Shown: in pieces, positions 31,587 through 33,421 of the stretch | Position numbering within the stretch: the first letter of the stretch is position 1 | How the letters are laid out: each line of letters begins with the position of its first letter | Source of the DNA: Bradyrhizobium sp. WSM3983 | GTDB lineage: Bacteria; Pseudomonadota; Alphaproteobacteria; Rhizobiales; Xanthobacteraceae | Direction of reading: 5' to 3' | NCBI RefSeq assembly: GCF_000473045.1 | Contig: NZ_KI421489.1 | Span: forward strand, 232,680 to 266,100 | Length of the DNA stretch: 33,421 bases | Notes under the pieces: model-generated | Seen by the model: only the letters and a program-made list of their open reading frames with translations | What the model was told of the DNA's origin: nothing | Database searches by the model: none | Made by a program: the position numbers and the translations under genes

Positions 31587-32933
31587 TCAGAACTTCTTGC
31601 CTTCTTCCTTGAAGATCGCCTTCCAGTCCTTCACCAGACCGTCGAGTGCTTCCTGCGCGGTGCCCTTGTCGGCCACCACATAGTCATGCACGCGCTTCTG
31701 CTCGGCCTGCAGCAGCTGGGCATAGGAAGGTTCGGCCCAGAAGTCGACGACCATGCCCATCGACTGCAGGAACTCCTTGGCGAAGGGCGCGCTGGTCGGG
31801 AAGCTCGGATCGTTCAGCACGGACTTGGCGCAGGAATAGCCGCCGAGCGCCCACCACTTCTTCTGGACGTCGCCGCCGGAGAACCACTTGATGTATTGCA
31901 GCGCTTCGGCCTGGTTCTTGGAGTAGGAAACCACCGAGATGCCCTGGCCGCCGAGCTGCGTCGCCTGCCCGGCAGGACCGGCCGGATTGACGAAGAAGCC
32001 GATCTTGTCGCCGCCGACATTCGGGTCCTTGTACAGGCCCGGGAAGAAGGCGAAGAAGTTCATCTGCAGCGCAACCTGGCCGGACTTGAAGGCGTCAAGC
32101 CCCTCCGACATGTAGGAGTTGGAGGCGCCGGGCGGCGTGCAGCACTTGTAGAGCTCCTTGTAGGCCTCGAGCCCCTTCACCGCGCCGGGCGAATTCACGA
32201 ACCCGTCCATCGCATAGGGCTTCTTCGGATCGTCGTATTTAAGGCCGTAGTCGTAGAGGTAGTTCGAGACGCCCATGGTGATGCCTTCCGAGCCACGCTC
32301 GGTATAGATCGAGGCGCCATAGACCTTCTTGCCGTCGATCTCGCGGCCCTGGAAGAATTGCGCGACGTCGCGCAGCTCATCGAGCGTCTTCGGCACGCCG
32401 ATGTCGCGGCCGTATTTGGCCTTGAAGTCCTTCTGCACGTCCGGCCGCGCGAACCAGTCCTTGCGATAGGTCCAGCCCACCGCATCGCCCATTGCTGGCA
32501 GCGCCCAGTAGTTCGGCGTGTTCTTCGGCCACTCGGAATAGCCGACCACCGTCGCCGGCATGTAGTCGTCCATGCTGATTCCTTCCTTCTTGAAGAAATC
32601 GTTGAGCTTGACGTACTGGCCGTTCTCCGCGGCGCCGCCGATCCATTGGGAATCGCCGATGATGAGATCGCATAGCGAGCCGTGGGAATTGAGTTCGTTG
32701 AGGAATCGATCGGCGTAATTGGTCCACGGCACGAATTCGAACTTCATGCCGATGCCCGACTTGGCGGTGAAGTCCTTCGACAGTTCGACCAGCGCGTTGG
32801 CGGGATCCCATGCGGCCCAGCACAGCGTGATGGTCTTGCCTTGCGCCTGTGCGGGCGTGGTCCCCGCTCCGACGCCGAATGCGGCGGCAACAGCCCCGCA
32901 TGCCACAACAAGCGTCTTCATCGTTCGTTTCAT
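31587..32933 (-). CDS. Periplasmic sugar/polyol-binding protein (SBP family 1) of the importer
   Basis: A 448-residue binding protein. The signal peptide (KTLVVACGAVAAAFG to AQAQ) is a Sec type. The mature part begins KTITLCWAAWDPANALVELS, with family 1 features WTNYADRFLNEL and YWALPAMGDAVGWTYRKDW. An adjacent cysteine pair occurs in ELYKCCTPPG. GGAGG lies 10 bases before the ATG at 32933; a second ATG at 32921 is less well placed. It is the first gene of the 12-gene dihydroxyacetone-kinase operon, so its ligand should be a triose, polyol or sugar that yields dihydroxyacetone. I cannot name the ligand. Confidence 0.9.
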   Translation of the reverse strand: MKRTMKTLVVACGAVAAAFGVGAGTTPAQAQGKTITLCWAAWDPANALVELSKDFTAKSGIGMKFEFVPWTNYADRFLNELNSHGSLCDLIIGDSQWIGGAAENGQYVKLNDFFKKEGISMDDYMPATVVGYSEWPKNTPNYWALPAMGDAVGWTYRKDWFARPDVQKDFKAKYGRDIGVPKTLDELRDVAQFFQGREIDGKKVYGASIYTERGSEGITMGVSNYLYDYGLKYDDPKKPYAMDGFVNSPGAVKGLEAYKELYKCCTPPGASNSYMSEGLDAFKSGQVALQMNFFAFFPGLYKDPNVGGDKIGFFVNPAGPAGQATQLGGQGISVVSYSKNQAEALQYIKWFSGGDVQKKWWALGGYSCAKSVLNDPSFPTSAPFAKEFLQSMGMVVDFWAEPSYAQLLQAEQKRVHDYVVADKGTAQEALDGLVKDWKAIFKEEGKKF

Positions 32934-33279
32934 TGCACGTTCCCTCCGAGTGGGCCGGCCATCGACATGGCGCGCGGCTTTCCTGTCCGCCCGAATGCCT
33001 CGAGCAGAGCGACACAGTCCTTGACGAGCTGAACAACTAAACTAGCGTTTCCTCGCGCCACCCGGATTCTAGAGGCCCGGCAGGCCCGATTTGTTTAGTG
33101 AACCACCATTTACTAAACATTGCAAGCGGCGTTGGCGGATTCGTCGATCGAGCGCCTCGACGCAGTCGCGACCGAGGAGGCGCGGCTCAGGAGGTTCGTG
33201 CTGGTTGCAGCGATCGGTTCAGGGGAGGTGCAGGCGAAGGCTTCAGAGGGCAGACGCGCCTGTGCGCTCTCGCTGCTTG
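32934..33279. promoter_or_regulatory. Promoter region of the importer/dihydroxyacetone-kinase operon
   Basis: No convincing gene is seen. The part nearest the binding-protein gene holds its ribosome binding site and leader. An ACTAAAC half-site lies at 33036-33042, and a full palindrome of the same half-site at 33092-33119. Right of 33120 the open frames on both strands give arginine- and alanine-rich translations without domains. Confidence 0.5.
33092..33119. promoter_or_regulatory. Operator candidate TGTTTAGT-N12-ACTAAACA
   Basis: TGTTTAGT (33092-33099) and ACTAAACA (33112-33119) are perfect 8-base inverted repeats with a 12-base spacer. A third half-site (ACTAAAC) is at 33036-33042. The sites lie about 160-185 and 105 bases upstream of the binding-protein start. 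Their AT-rich character stands out in this DNA. The regulator is not identifiable here; the helix-turn-helix-like protein of the operon is one candidate and a gene beyond the window edge another. Confidence 0.55.
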
Positions 33280-33421
33280 CTTCGCCCGAGTTTTGCTTCG
33301 TCTCTTCAGTTTCTTGCCACCCTCTTGTCCAAGAGGGCGCAGGGAAGGCCGGGTGCTGACCTCGCACCCGCGGTCCGCTGCGCGAAGATGTAGCGCAGGA
33401 AAACCGCACAGCAGCATACAG
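33280..33421. repeat. Interspersed repeat of Bradyrhizobium type, cut by the window edge
   Basis: The stretch holds two hairpins: CCCTCTT/AAGAGGG (33320-33326 with 33331-33337) and GGGTGC/GCACCC (33351-33356 with 33364-33369). One frame reads HPLVQEGAGKAGC, a phrase I recall from many spurious 'hypothetical protein' entries in Bradyrhizobium genomes, which would make this a repeated element rather than a gene. This is from memory, not a search. Confidence 0.45.

Noticed and set aside
33113..33409. Open frames on both strands at the right edge (98 and 79-100 codons)
   Set aside because: They overlap each other in opposite directions, have no domains, and run through what looks like an interspersed repeat.
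1..33421. CRISPR arrays, tRNA or rRNA genes, integrases, toxin-antitoxin or anti-phage genes
   Set aside because: None was seen on either strand. The repeats present are dispersed palindromes without regular spacing.

Overview
The window is high-G+C alphaproteobacterial DNA. Gene content, the style of the small interspersed palindromic repeats and the many solute-binding-protein transporters point to Bradyrhizobium or a close relative in the Nitrobacteraceae. This is recognition by eye, not a database result. I saw no rRNA, tRNA, CRISPR array, insertion sequence, integrase or phage gene.

Layout. 1-626: no gene recognised, one palindromic repeat. 627-4729: a ketopantoate-reductase-like protein (+), a Tat-exported nitroreductase-like protein (-) and a HerA-like ATPase (+). 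4730-5093: nested palindromic repeats at a convergent junction. 5049-8539 (-): a nickel/cobalt uptake operon, with a NiCoT permease followed by a TonB-dependent receptor and preceded by a perfect match to the Escherichia coli NikR operator. 8592-8706: two more palindromic repeats. 8718-15666 (-): a seven-gene operon pairing a luciferase-like flavin monooxygenase, a Cys-less CMD/AhpD-fold protein and an AhpD-type protein with a branched-chain-amino-acid-type (HAAT) ABC transporter; an orphan MetQ-like binding protein lies just upstream. 16757-20642 (-): a MATE exporter and a cytoplasmic biotin/methionine-sulfoxide-reductase-like molybdoenzyme. 20841-22628 (+): an oligopeptide-type binding protein without its permeases, followed by a permease remnant. 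22906-32933 (-): a tightly packed 12-gene operon. 32934-33421: its promoter region and an interspersed repeat.

The 12-gene operon is the most coherent system. It runs binding protein, two MalFG-type permeases, a 70-residue membrane protein, two different ABC ATPases, DhaL, DhaM (EIIA), HPr, a full-length Enzyme I, a small helix-turn-helix-like protein and DhaK. Most junctions overlap by 4-23 bp. It encodes a complete PEP-to-dihydroxyacetone phosphorelay, in which the domains that E. coli fuses in DhaM are separate proteins, together with an ABC importer. The likely logic is import of a triose, polyol or sugar by ABC transport and phosphorylation of dihydroxyacetone (imported or formed inside) by PEP through EI, HPr, DhaM and DhaL/DhaK. 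The transported substrate cannot be read from sequence.

The second candidate is the monooxygenase/CMD/AhpD/HAAT operon, whose families I recognise as a recurring set with no substrate known to me. The nickel operon is the best supported regulatory prediction. Its receptor gene has also apparently lost its original stop codon and now ends inside a palindromic repeat, which adds about 20 mostly basic residues after the expected C-terminal phenylalanine.
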